From JBBQXK01 sp052387255 (lineage in GTDB: Bacteria > Pseudomonadota > Alphaproteobacteria > Rhodobacterales > Rhodobacteraceae): a DNA stretch of 64,000 nt. The position numbers were made by a program, and so were the translations under genes. The stretch lies in the NCBI GenBank assembly GCA_052387255.1, contig JBQTJI010000081.1, forward strand, positions 1 through 64,000, in the 5' to 3' direction. Below the pieces are notes generated by a model. It was not told the origin of the DNA and ran no database searches. It worked only from the letters and a program-made list of their open reading frames with translations. Within the stretch, counting starts at the first letter, position 1, and each line of letters starts with the position of its first letter. This document shows, piece after piece, positions 41,355-48,946 of this stretch.

Positions 41355-42517
41355 CCGCGCGTCCGGCGGAAGACGTCGCCGATCTGGCCCTGGGGGCGCA
41401 CGCGCGTCAGCGCCAGCAGGAAGCCCACGGTGATCCCGGCGGCGATGACGGACGATCCGCCATAGCTGATGAAGGGCAGGGTCATGCCCTTGGCGGGCAG
41501 CAGGCGCACCGCGACGCCCATGTTGATCATCGCCTGCACGCCGAAGATGCAGGCCAGCCCCGCGCCCGACAGGCGGATGAAGGGGTCACGCTCGCGGATC
41601 AGCCGGAACAGCGAGCGCACGACGATCACGCCGTAGAGCGCCAGGATCGCCAAGACCAGGATCAGGCCGTATTCCTCGGCCGCGACGGCGATGATGAAAT
41701 CGGTGTGGGCGTCGGGCAGCGACCATTTCACCTGCCCCTCGCCCACGCCGACGCCGAAGAACCCGCCCTCCTGGATGGCGTTGGTGGCATAGCCGATCTG
41801 GCTGCGCGGGTCGATGTCGGGCGACAGGTAGCCGTCGATCCGCTTGGCGAGGTATTCATAGTTGCTGTAGGCAGCGAAGCCGCCCGCCACGACCGCCCCG
41901 CCAACGCCCAGCAGCAGGACGATCGGGGCGCCGGCCACGAAATAGATCACGCCCCAGCCGAACAGCACCAGCAGGGTCTGTCCGAAATCGGGCTGCATCG
42001 CCAGAAGCGTCACCACGACGAGCAGCAGCGCGAAGGAACAGCGTCGCCCCGGCGGGCCGTTCGCCTCAAGGCCCGCAGCCATCAGCCAGGCCGTGACCAG
42101 CATGAACCCGGGCTTCATGAATTCGGACGGCTGTACCGAGGCGAAGCCGAGCGAAAACCACCGCACCGCGCCCTTGCCGTAGTCGGTTCCCAGAAACGGC
42201 AGCGCGACGAGCGACGCCAGGGTGCAGAGGAACAGAACGACACCGATCCTGCGCACCAGTGCCGGCGAGGCCATCGACAGCGCGACCATGACCACCAGCG
42301 CGACCCCGCCGAAGAACGCCTGGCGCTGCACGTAATAGAACGGCTCCAGCCCGTTGCGCTGCGCCAGGGGCACCGAGGCGGCGAGACCCAGAAGGATGCC
42401 CGTGGCGAAAAGGCCGAAGACAGCGGTCATCGACCAGCGGTCGATGGTGCGCCACCAACGGGGAAGAACCGGCTCGGACACCCGTCCGGGCATCGAGCCA
42501 TAGACCATCTCGGTCAT
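41351..42517 (-). CDS. ftsW: Peptidoglycan glycosyltransferase FtsW
   Basis: The SEDS-family polymerase for septal peptidoglycan. The 388-residue protein has ten membrane segments; typical motifs are LGTDYGKGAVRWFSLGFASVQPSEF-like stretch (residues ~120-145), AMQPDFGQTLLVLFGWG, the large periplasmic loop with SQIGYATNAIQEGGFFGVG and AHTDFIIAVAAEEYGLI, and LPFISYGGSSV. It is the first gene of ftsW-murG-murC. MTEMVYG at 42517 is used as start; ATG at 42508 or 42496 is possible. Confidence 0.95.
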   Translation of the reverse strand: MTEMVYGSMPGRVSEPVLPRWWRTIDRWSMTAVFGLFATGILLGLAASVPLAQRNGLEPFYYVQRQAFFGGVALVVMVALSMASPALVRRIGVVLFLCTLASLVALPFLGTDYGKGAVRWFSLGFASVQPSEFMKPGFMLVTAWLMAAGLEANGPPGRRCSFALLLVVVTLLAMQPDFGQTLLVLFGWGVIYFVAGAPIVLLLGVGGAVVAGGFAAYSNYEYLAKRIDGYLSPDIDPRSQIGYATNAIQEGGFFGVGVGEGQVKWSLPDAHTDFIIAVAAEEYGLILVLAILALYGVIVVRSLFRLIRERDPFIRLSGAGLACIFGVQAMINMGVAVRLLPAKGMTLPFISYGGSSVIAAGITVGFLLALTRVRPQGQIGDVFRRTRG

Positions 42518-42722
42518 GGGGTGGTCCGCCTGATGTTGCCTGCTCTGCCTTTGGATCGCCCGGGTTGTCCCCGGGTCTGCGGGGAAGAGTAGCGAAGATC
42601 GGGGACTCTGGCCAGAGAAAAGCAAAGGCCGCCGCCCGCAGATTTCGGCCCGTGCGGGGGGCGTTGACGGGGCCGGCCGCTTGGCCGACACTCGCGCTGT
42701 CCGCAACCCGAGGATGCGCCCG

Positions 42723-43199
42723 ATGTCCCGCCTTGCGCTTCTGGCCCTGGCTGCCACCCTGGCCCTGACCGCCACCCTGGCCCTGCCCGCCACCCTGGCC
42801 CTGCCCGCCGGGGCCGCCCCGCCCTTCCCCCGCCCCGCCCCGCGCGACCGGATGGTCCCGGTGCAGGGCATGGTCCTGCCCGAGGGGGTCTGGGCGGTCA
42901 CCGAGATCATGGGCGCGGCGGTGCCGACGGGGATCGGGGTCACGATGGAATTCGTCGATGGCCAGATCACCGGGCGGTCGGGCTGCAACCGCTATGGTGC
43001 CAGGGTGACAGTGGCGGGCGAGGGGCTGGCCATCGGTCCGGTGCGGGCGACGAAGATGGCCTGCGCGGATGACGCGATGTCCACCGAAAGGGCGTTTTTC
43101 GACGCGATTGCCGCGACCGACCGCTTTGCGGCGGCAGAGGGGACGCTGACGCTTTTCGCAGGCCAGGTGCCGCTGGTGCGGGCCGTGCCCGCTCAGTAG
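42723..43199 (+). CDS. Exported META-domain (HslJ-like) protein
   Basis: A 158-residue protein with a signal peptide made longer by repeats (see 42753-42806), and a META/HslJ domain at about residues 55-150. GVWAVTEIMGAAVPTGIGVTMEF, GRSGCNRYGARV and ATKMACADDAMSTERAFFDAI contain the family pattern. HslJ is linked to novobiocin resistance and heat shock, but the general role is unknown. It overlaps the convergent SDR gene tail-to-tail by 7 bp. Confidence 0.8.
   Translation: MSRLALLALAATLALTATLALPATLALPAGAAPPFPRPAPRDRMVPVQGMVLPEGVWAVTEIMGAAVPTGIGVTMEFVDGQITGRSGCNRYGARVTVAGEGLAIGPVRATKMACADDAMSTERAFFDAIAATDRFAAAEGTLTLFAGQVPLVRAVPAQ
42753..42806 (+). repeat. Three tandem 18-bp units inside a signal peptide
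   Basis: GCCACCCTGGCCCTGMCC repeats at 42753, 42771 and 42789; units 2 and 3 are identical and unit 1 differs by one base. Each encodes A-T-L-A-L-(T/P) in the hydrophobic core of the META-protein signal peptide, so copy number changes core length without breaking frame. Confidence 0.8.
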
Positions 43200-43939
43200 G
43201 TCGCCCTCCCCCCCGACAGATCGAACGTCGCCCCCGTGGTGAAGGAATTCGCGCGGGTGCACATCCAGGCGATCATCTGGGCGGCCTCGTCCACCTCGAG
43301 GAACCGCCCGCGCGGAATCTTCGACAGCATGAAGTCGATGTGGCTCTGCGCCATCTGGTCGAAGATGCGGGTGCGGGCGGCGGCGGGGGTGACGCAGTTC
43401 ACCGCGATGTCCTGGGTGGCGTGTTCCTTGCCCAGGCTCTTGGTCAGCGCGATCACCCCGGCCTTGGACGCGGAGTAGGCCCCGGCGTTGGGGTTGCCCT
43501 CTTTCCCGGCGACGCTGGCGATGTTCACGATGCGCCCGTATCCGGCGGCCACCATCGCGGGCAGGACGGCCCGGCACGTGTGGAAGGTGCCGTGCAGGTT
43601 GACAGCGACGATCTTGTGGAACTCGGCCACCGGATAGTCCTTGACCGGCCCGTTCGACCCCGCGATGCCGGCGGAGTTCACCAGCACGTCGATGCGGCCA
43701 TGCCGGGCCAGGGTGGCATCGGCCAGCGCCTGCACCGCATCGGCATCCGTCACGTCGATGCCCGCGCCCGTCGCCCGGTCACCCAGAGCACCTGCGGCCT
43801 CGGCGGCCAGCCGACCGTCCATGTCCCACAGGCAGACCTGCGCGCCACTGCCATGCAGCACGCGCGCCACGGCCAGCCCGATGCCCTGCGCGCCGCCGGT
43901 CACGACGGCGACCTGGCCCTGAAGATCATAGGTGTTCAT
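43193..43939 (-). CDS. Short-chain dehydrogenase/reductase (FabG-like)
   Basis: A 248-residue classical SDR, last gene of the catabolic supra-operon. It shows VAVVTGGAQGIGLAVARVL, the D of CLWDMDG that favours NAD, VNSAGIAGS, the catalytic S (NIASVAGK) and Y/K (YSASKAGVIAL), and a C-terminal GGRATY. Members in sugar-acid clusters oxidise secondary hydroxyls. It overlaps the FAH-family gene upstream as ATGA. The specific substrate is unknown. Confidence 0.87.
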   Translation of the reverse strand: MNTYDLQGQVAVVTGGAQGIGLAVARVLHGSGAQVCLWDMDGRLAAEAAGALGDRATGAGIDVTDADAVQALADATLARHGRIDVLVNSAGIAGSNGPVKDYPVAEFHKIVAVNLHGTFHTCRAVLPAMVAAGYGRIVNIASVAGKEGNPNAGAYSASKAGVIALTKSLGKEHATQDIAVNCVTPAAARTRIFDQMAQSHIDFMLSKIPRGRFLEVDEAAQMIAWMCTRANSFTTGATFDLSGGRATY

Positions 43940-44781
43940 GCGTCGGCCACCACGTCCTGGCGCTGTTGGCCCAGCCCCTCGATCCCCAGTTCCACCACGT
44001 CACCCGCGCGCAGAAACTTCGGCGGCTTCATCCCCGCGCCGACGCCGGGGGGTGTGCCTGTGCTGATCACGTCGCCCGGATGCAGGGTGAAGAACTGCGA
44101 CAGATAGCTGACCAGATGCGCCACGCCGTAGACCATGGTCTTGGTCGACCCGTTCTGCATCGTCGCGCCGTTCACCGTCAGCCACATCCCCAGTCCCTGA
44201 GGATCGGGCACCTCGTCGCGCGTCACCAGCCAGGGGCCGATCTGGCCGAAGTTGTCGCAGCTTTTCCCCTTGGTCCACTGGCCCGAGCGTTCGTGCTGGA
44301 AGGACCGCTCGCTGACGTCGTTGGTCACGGCATAGCCCGCGACATGGGCCAGCGCGTCGGCCTGCGACACATACTTGGCCTTCGTGCCGATGATGACGGC
44401 CAGCTCGACCTCCCAGTCCATCTTTTCCGCCCCGCGCGGAATGACGATGGGATCATCGGGGCCGACGATGGCGCTGGTCGCCTTCATGAAGATGACGGGC
44501 TCTGGCGGCACCTGCATGCCCGATTCCTCGGCATGGTCGGCATAGTTCAGGCCGATGCAGATGAACTTGCCGGTGCCCGCGACGCAGGGGCCGATCCGCG
44601 CGCCCGCAGGCACGGCGGGCAGCGCGGCGGCGTCCAGGCCCCGCAGCATGGCCAGCCCCGTGTCGGACAGCACCGCGCCGCCGATGTCGGGCACGAGACC
44701 CGTCAGGTCGCGGGCAGTGCCGCCCGCGTCCAGCATCCCCGGCCGTTCGGCCCCCGCCGGCCCCCAGCGCAACAGTTTCAT
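43936..44781 (-). CDS. Fumarylacetoacetate hydrolase-family enzyme (2,4-diketo-3-deoxy-L-fuconate hydrolase-like)
   Basis: A 281-residue FAH-superfamily enzyme that cleaves or decarboxylates 2-oxo/diketo acids with a divalent metal. The metal and active-site region is CIGLNYADHAEESG, then EPVIFMKATSAI, DWEVELAVIIGTKAKYV and VTNDVSERSFQHERSGQW; the late motif TMVYGVAHLVSYLSQFFTLHPGD is followed by GTPPGVG. It is closest in wording to ureidoglycolate lyase and diketo-deoxyfuconate hydrolases. With the neighbouring KDF dehydrogenase-like SDR it would form a C-C cleavage step to pyruvate plus a small acid. Confidence 0.88.
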   Translation of the reverse strand: MKLLRWGPAGAERPGMLDAGGTARDLTGLVPDIGGAVLSDTGLAMLRGLDAAALPAVPAGARIGPCVAGTGKFICIGLNYADHAEESGMQVPPEPVIFMKATSAIVGPDDPIVIPRGAEKMDWEVELAVIIGTKAKYVSQADALAHVAGYAVTNDVSERSFQHERSGQWTKGKSCDNFGQIGPWLVTRDEVPDPQGLGMWLTVNGATMQNGSTKTMVYGVAHLVSYLSQFFTLHPGDVISTGTPPGVGAGMKPPKFLRAGDVVELGIEGLGQQRQDVVADA

Positions 44782-44794
44782 CGCAACGTCCCCC

Positions 44795-45538
44795 TCAGGT
44801 GTTCGCCCAGCCGCCATCGACCAGCATGTTCGCGCCAGTGGTAAAGGCACTTTCGTCGGATGCAAGATACACCGCCGCCGCCGCGACCTCGGCCGCCGTG
44901 CCCAGCCGGCCCGAGGGCTGGCGCGCGAGGAACAGCTTGCGCGCCTCGTCAAGGCCACCCAGCTTTTCGCCCAGCGCCTCCATCCGGGCGAACAGGCTGG
45001 GGCTTTCGATGGTGCCGGGGCAGATCGCGTTGCAGCGCACCCCTTGCGCCACGAAATCGGCGGCGATGGCCTTGGTCATGCCGATCACGCCCGCCTTGGT
45101 CGCGCCATAGACGAAACGGTTCGGCGCGGCCTGGATCGAACTGGCGGCACTGGCCACGTTGACGATGCTGCCGGCCCCCTTGGCCAGCATGCCGGGCAGG
45201 AAGGCGCGGGTGATGCGGTACATCGCGGTCATGTTCAGGTCGACGGAAAAGGCCCAGGCATCCTCGTCGCAGTCCAGGATCGTGCCGTGGGCGACGAACC
45301 CCGCGCAGTTGAACAGCACATCGACCGGCCCGACCTCGGCTGCCAGCGCCGCAACGGCGGCCCGGTCGCGCACGTCCAGTCTGTGCGTCTGCATCCCCGA
45401 CAGCGTGGCCAGCAGCCCCTCGTTGATGTCGGTCGCGATCACCTCGGCCCCCTCGCGCGCGAAAGCCTCGGCGGTTGCCCGCCCGATGCCTTGCCCCGCT
45501 GCCGTCAAGAAAGCGCGTTTCCCTTGTAGCCGTCCCAT
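44795..45538 (-). CDS. SDR, 2-keto-3-deoxy-L-fuconate dehydrogenase-like
   Basis: A 247-residue SDR. It begins RLQGKRAFLTAAGQGIGRATAEAF, then the NAD-favouring DIN of strand 2, LFNCAGFVAHGTILDC, catalytic YGATKAGVIGMTKAIAADF and CNAICPGTIESPSL, and ends VDGGWANT. These stretches match 2-keto-3-deoxy-L-fuconate dehydrogenases (and the related BDH2 family) closely. It lies directly before a FAH-family hydrolase, the pathway's next enzyme; but no fuconate dehydratase is present, so the real substrate may be another deoxy-keto acid. Confidence 0.85.
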   Translation of the reverse strand: MGRLQGKRAFLTAAGQGIGRATAEAFAREGAEVIATDINEGLLATLSGMQTHRLDVRDRAAVAALAAEVGPVDVLFNCAGFVAHGTILDCDEDAWAFSVDLNMTAMYRITRAFLPGMLAKGAGSIVNVASAASSIQAAPNRFVYGATKAGVIGMTKAIAADFVAQGVRCNAICPGTIESPSLFARMEALGEKLGGLDEARKLFLARQPSGRLGTAAEVAAAAVYLASDESAFTTGANMLVDGGWANT

Positions 45539-45584
45539 CTGCCAACCCTCTTTCTTGCCGCCAAGGGGCCGTTTCCCCCTTTTT

Positions 45585-45632
45585 CTGTCCAAAAATATCC
45601 CACGGGGGGTGCGGGGGGTGTGAAACCCCCCG
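45585..45632 (-). repeat. Intergenic repeat, copy A
   Basis: On the minus strand it reads CGGGGGG-TTTCACA-CCCCCCG, a short C-G run, then GTGGGATATTT and a GGACAGAAA-like tail; the first part is a 7-bp-stem hairpin. It is nearly identical to copy C (52139-52185) over some 35 bases and resembles copy B (50053-50105). It lies between the SMP-30 fusion gene and the KDF-dehydrogenase-like gene. Confidence 0.75.
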
Positions 45633-45647
45633 CTTCTGCCCGCGCCG

Positions 45648-47204
45648 TCAGGACAGCGCTGTCAGAACCGCGTCCGTTGTGGTCACCAGCGCGACGTTCT
45701 GCAAGGCATAGTTGATGGATGCCCGGTGCCAATCGGCGTTCATCGTGCTGCAGCCATCCTCGGGGATGACCATGACATAGCCCTTGTCGGCCCCGGTGCG
45801 CGCGGTGTGCTCGATCGACATGTTGGTCCAGGCTCCGGTCTCGATCAGGATGTCACGGCCCGTGGCGCGCAGGATGGTTTCCAGTGTCGTCCCCTCCCAC
45901 GCGCTCATCCGCATCTTCTCGACCACGAAATCGCCCGGTTCGACCTCGGCCCCCGGTGCCGGGGCCGCGCCCCAGGTGCCGCGCACCAGGGCGCTGTTGT
46001 CCACCACCCCCTCGAACAGCGGCGCGTTCAGCGTCAGGCCCGCCGCACCGGGGGGCACGACGAAATGGACATGGATGACCGGCACCCCCAGCGCACGGGC
46101 CTGGCGGGCCAGCCGCGCCACGTTGGCCAGCGCGTTCTGCTCGCGGCAATGCTGGGGCGACCCGCTGGCGGCAAAGGCCCCGCCGTCCATCACCACGTCG
46201 TTCTGCATGTCCTGGATGATCAGCGCGCAGCGCGCAGGGTCCAGCCGCAGGGCCCCCTGACCGGTCGCCCCGGCGGAGGCCGGGGCCCCGGTCGCGCCGG
46301 TGCGGCGCATGTAGGGCTCGCCGCGCGGTCCGACCTTGACGTCCACCGCGTAGACGCTGGTCGACGCACAGACATACAGCGTGCGCCAGTCGGCCCCGCC
46401 CCAGGCCAGGTTCGCCGGATGTTCGGGCACAGAGACCTTGCCGATCAGCGTGCCGTCCGGCGCATAGACCCAGACCCCCCCCGGCCCGGTGCACCATACG
46501 TTGCCCATCGCGTCGCATTTCATCCCGTCGGGCAGGCCCGACACCAGGCTGTCGCGGATGCCGCTGGCAAAGATGCGCCCGTCCTTCAGGGTGCCGTCCG
46601 GGGCCACGCGGAACACCCGGATGTTCGCCTGTTCGGTGTCGTTCACATAGAGCTTCGATTCGTCGGGGCAGAAGCACAGCCCGTTCGGCTGGGTGAACAT
46701 GTAGCGGTCGACCATCAGCTCCGGCTGCCCGCCGGGGCGCAGCCGGTACACGCCCTGGAACCCCAGGTCGCGCGGCCGTTCCACCCCGTAATGCGGCATC
46801 CGCCCATACCAGGGGTCGCTGAACCAGATGCTGCCGTCCGACTTGACGACCACGTCGTTGGGGCTGTTCAGTTCGCGCCCCTCGAAGTGGCTGGCCAGCA
46901 CCTCGCGCGACCCGTCGGGGCGGAAGCGGGCCAGCGTGCTGGTGGCGTGTTCGCAGGCGATCAGGTTCAGGTCGGCGTCATAGGTCAGGCCGTTGGCCTT
47001 GTGGGACGGTTTCATCACCTCGCGCACGCCCGCGCGGTCCAGGCGGCGGCGGGTGTCGGCGGGCATGTCGCTGAACAGAAGGTAGTGGTCCACCGGATGC
47101 CACACGGGGCCTTCGGTGAAGGTACAGCCATGCGCCACCTGCCGCACGGGGGCGTGTTCGTCGATCAGGCGGCGGAAGGCGGGGTCGAGGGCCTGGTGCG
47201 CCAT
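45648..47204 (-). CDS. Fusion: SMP-30/gluconolactonase domain + isochorismatase-fold hydrolase
   Basis: 518 residues. The first ~300 are an SMP-30/gluconolaconase beta-propeller (GCTFTEGPVWHPVDHYLLFSD; ELNSPNDVVVKSDGSIWFSD; SGLPDGMKCDAMGNVW), with the metal-ligand Glu, Asn and Asp positions present, so it should open a sugar lactone. The last ~190 are an isochorismatase-fold domain: Asp in ALIIQDMQND, Lys in VVEKMRMSAWEGTTLE. The nucleophile position TNxC is TNMSIEHTAR, i.e. Ser in place of Cys. The domains are joined by a Gly/Ala-rich linker. The fusion suggests successive or coupled hydrolysis steps in the same pathway. Confidence 0.9.
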   Translation of the reverse strand: MAHQALDPAFRRLIDEHAPVRQVAHGCTFTEGPVWHPVDHYLLFSDMPADTRRRLDRAGVREVMKPSHKANGLTYDADLNLIACEHATSTLARFRPDGSREVLASHFEGRELNSPNDVVVKSDGSIWFSDPWYGRMPHYGVERPRDLGFQGVYRLRPGGQPELMVDRYMFTQPNGLCFCPDESKLYVNDTEQANIRVFRVAPDGTLKDGRIFASGIRDSLVSGLPDGMKCDAMGNVWCTGPGGVWVYAPDGTLIGKVSVPEHPANLAWGGADWRTLYVCASTSVYAVDVKVGPRGEPYMRRTGATGAPASAGATGQGALRLDPARCALIIQDMQNDVVMDGGAFAASGSPQHCREQNALANVARLARQARALGVPVIHVHFVVPPGAAGLTLNAPLFEGVVDNSALVRGTWGAAPAPGAEVEPGDFVVEKMRMSAWEGTTLETILRATGRDILIETGAWTNMSIEHTARTGADKGYVMVIPEDGCSTMNADWHRASINYALQNVALVTTTDAVLTALS

Positions 47205-47208
47205 GGCA

Positions 47209-48057
47209 TCACACCGGGAACCAGTCGCGCCGCGCGACCGATTGCGTTACCGGCCCCGGCACCACCATGTCGAGGCGGCCCACCACCTGGCCGCGTTCGA
47301 TCTTGGCGGGCTTGTCGTGGACCGGCAGCAGGAAGCGCGACCCGTTCAGCAGCTTCTTGATCTGCGCCTTTTCGTTCCGCTTCGATCCGCCGTTGTTGCC
47401 GGTGACCTGGGGTTCGTGGAAATTCAGCTGATACAGCGGATCGACGATCTGGTCGTTGAAATCATAGATCACGTCGCCGCAGATGGTCGCCCGCCCCTCT
47501 GCGGTTTCGACATGCACATTCATCGATCCTTCGGTATGGGCACCCGCCGCCTCGAGCGTCACGCCGGGCATGATCTCGACCGGCCCCGAGATTTCCAGGT
47601 CCTCCAGCCGCAGGGCGTGGCGGGTGTGCAGCCGCTCGATCAGGTGGATGATGTCGGGCTTGGGGTACTGCGGATGCATCAGGCCCGAGACGGAGTATTC
47701 AAGCTCGCGCCGGTTGATGACCACCGTCGTGTTCATCGGGAAGTGGTCGTCCTTGCCCGCGTGGTCGATGTGCAGGTGGGTGTGCAGGATGTACCGCACG
47801 TCGCCCGGCTTGACCCCGTGCCTCGCAAGTTGCCGCTCGATCATGTTCTCGTGGAACTGCAGGCCCCGCATCCCCAGCGTTTCCATGATCGCGTTGTCGC
47901 GGTACCCGGTATCGACCACGACGGGATACTGCCCGCCCAGGATGAGAAAGCCGTAGACCGGCACGCGCCGCGTCCGCCCGCAGTCGCGGGCAAGGACAAG
48001 GAAGCTCGATTCAAGCTCGATGTCGCCATAGTCGAGGATGCGGATTTCCAGTGCCAT
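47209..48057 (-). CDS. Metallo-beta-lactamase-fold hydrolase, AHL-lactonase family
   Basis: A 282-residue MBL-fold protein of the N-acyl-homoserine-lactonase-like group. The zinc motif is HTHLHIDHAG (HxHxDH), the later His in GAHTEGSMNVHV, and the bridging Asp in ICGDVIYDFND. Position in a catabolic operon between an amidohydrolase and an SMP-30 fusion suggests a lactone substrate from that pathway rather than quorum signals. Four bp separate it from the fusion gene. Confidence 0.88.
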   Translation of the reverse strand: MALEIRILDYGDIELESSFLVLARDCGRTRRVPVYGFLILGGQYPVVVDTGYRDNAIMETLGMRGLQFHENMIERQLARHGVKPGDVRYILHTHLHIDHAGKDDHFPMNTTVVINRRELEYSVSGLMHPQYPKPDIIHLIERLHTRHALRLEDLEISGPVEIMPGVTLEAAGAHTEGSMNVHVETAEGRATICGDVIYDFNDQIVDPLYQLNFHEPQVTGNNGGSKRNEKAQIKKLLNGSRFLLPVHDKPAKIERGQVVGRLDMVVPGPVTQSVARRDWFPV

Positions 48058-48070
48058 GATGTCCCTCCCG

Positions 48071-48946
48071 TTACAGCCGGTAGACTCGCGCTGCCGTGTC
48101 GTTGAAGATCGCGCGGGTGTCCGCGTCGGATAGAACGCCCGTCGCCGCCCGGTGGGCGGACAGCAGGGCGGGGTAGTCGGTCCACAGCTTCTCGATGGGG
48201 AAGTTCGACCCCCAGAGGCAGCGGTGCGCACCGAACAGCGCCACCGTTTCGGTCACCAGCCAGGCGACATGGGCGGGGTCATTGCGGTGGATGAAGGTGC
48301 CGAAGCCCGAGAGTTTCGCGACGGCGTTCGGACGCAGCGCAAGGTCGGCCATGGCGGCGCGCCAGCTTGCGCGCCCGTTGTCCGACGTATCCTCCAGCAT
48401 GCCCGCATGCTGCAGCACGAAGGTCACGCGGGGGCAGGCATCGACCAGGTGCAGCGCATGGGGCATCTGGGCAGTGAACACCTGCAGGTCGAAGGCCCAG
48501 CCGTAATCGGCCAGCCTTGCGACGTTGGCGATGACGGCAGGGTCGGCGCAGAGGTCGGGGCGCGCGGCAAAGCGGTACTGGGGGTTGTCGTGCCAGTGGA
48601 ACTGCTGGCGGATGCCGCGCACACGGGGGAAGCGGGCCAGGCGGTCGAGTGCGGGCCGCGCGTCGGGCTGGCCCATGTCGGCATAGGCCACGGTGGCATG
48701 GGGCCAGCCGGTCTCAAGGGCGGTCTCCTCGATGAACCGCGCCTCGGCCTCGGCCTGCGACGGGTTCCAGTTGGCCTGCACATAGACCGCCTTGGCGATG
48801 CCGGTGCCGGCGATGTCGGCCAGGTATTCGGCCATGGGATAGTCGCGCCGGATCGGCTCGTAGGGGCCGAAGATGCGGGGCTGCATCGGGCCGGTCAGCC
48901 AGGGCAGGTCGGCCTGCCGCCATACGTGGAAATGCGCGTCGATCAT
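48071..48946 (-). CDS. Amidohydrolase-family lactonase (L-fuconolactonase-like)
   Basis: A 291-residue TIM-barrel metallohydrolase of the COG3618/amidohydrolase_2 type. The N-terminal metal motif is IDAHFHVWRQADLPWL, RVRGIRQQFHWHDNP lies in the middle, FVLQHAGML supplies the next His, and LWGSNFPIEKL the final Asp-equivalent region (here Asn). L-fuconolactonases and 2-pyrone-4,6-dicarboxylate lactonases share these. It overlaps the VWA gene as ATGA. With the MBL and SMP-30 enzymes it is the third putative lactonase in this cluster. Confidence 0.87.
   Translation of the reverse strand: MIDAHFHVWRQADLPWLTGPMQPRIFGPYEPIRRDYPMAEYLADIAGTGIAKAVYVQANWNPSQAEAEARFIEETALETGWPHATVAYADMGQPDARPALDRLARFPRVRGIRQQFHWHDNPQYRFAARPDLCADPAVIANVARLADYGWAFDLQVFTAQMPHALHLVDACPRVTFVLQHAGMLEDTSDNGRASWRAAMADLALRPNAVAKLSGFGTFIHRNDPAHVAWLVTETVALFGAHRCLWGSNFPIEKLWTDYPALLSAHRAATGVLSDADTRAIFNDTAARVYRL

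Noticed and set aside
47209..48057. Quorum-quenching AHL lactonase role
   Set aside because: The fold and HxHxDH motif fit, but many family members act on other lactones; the catabolic context favours a pathway role.
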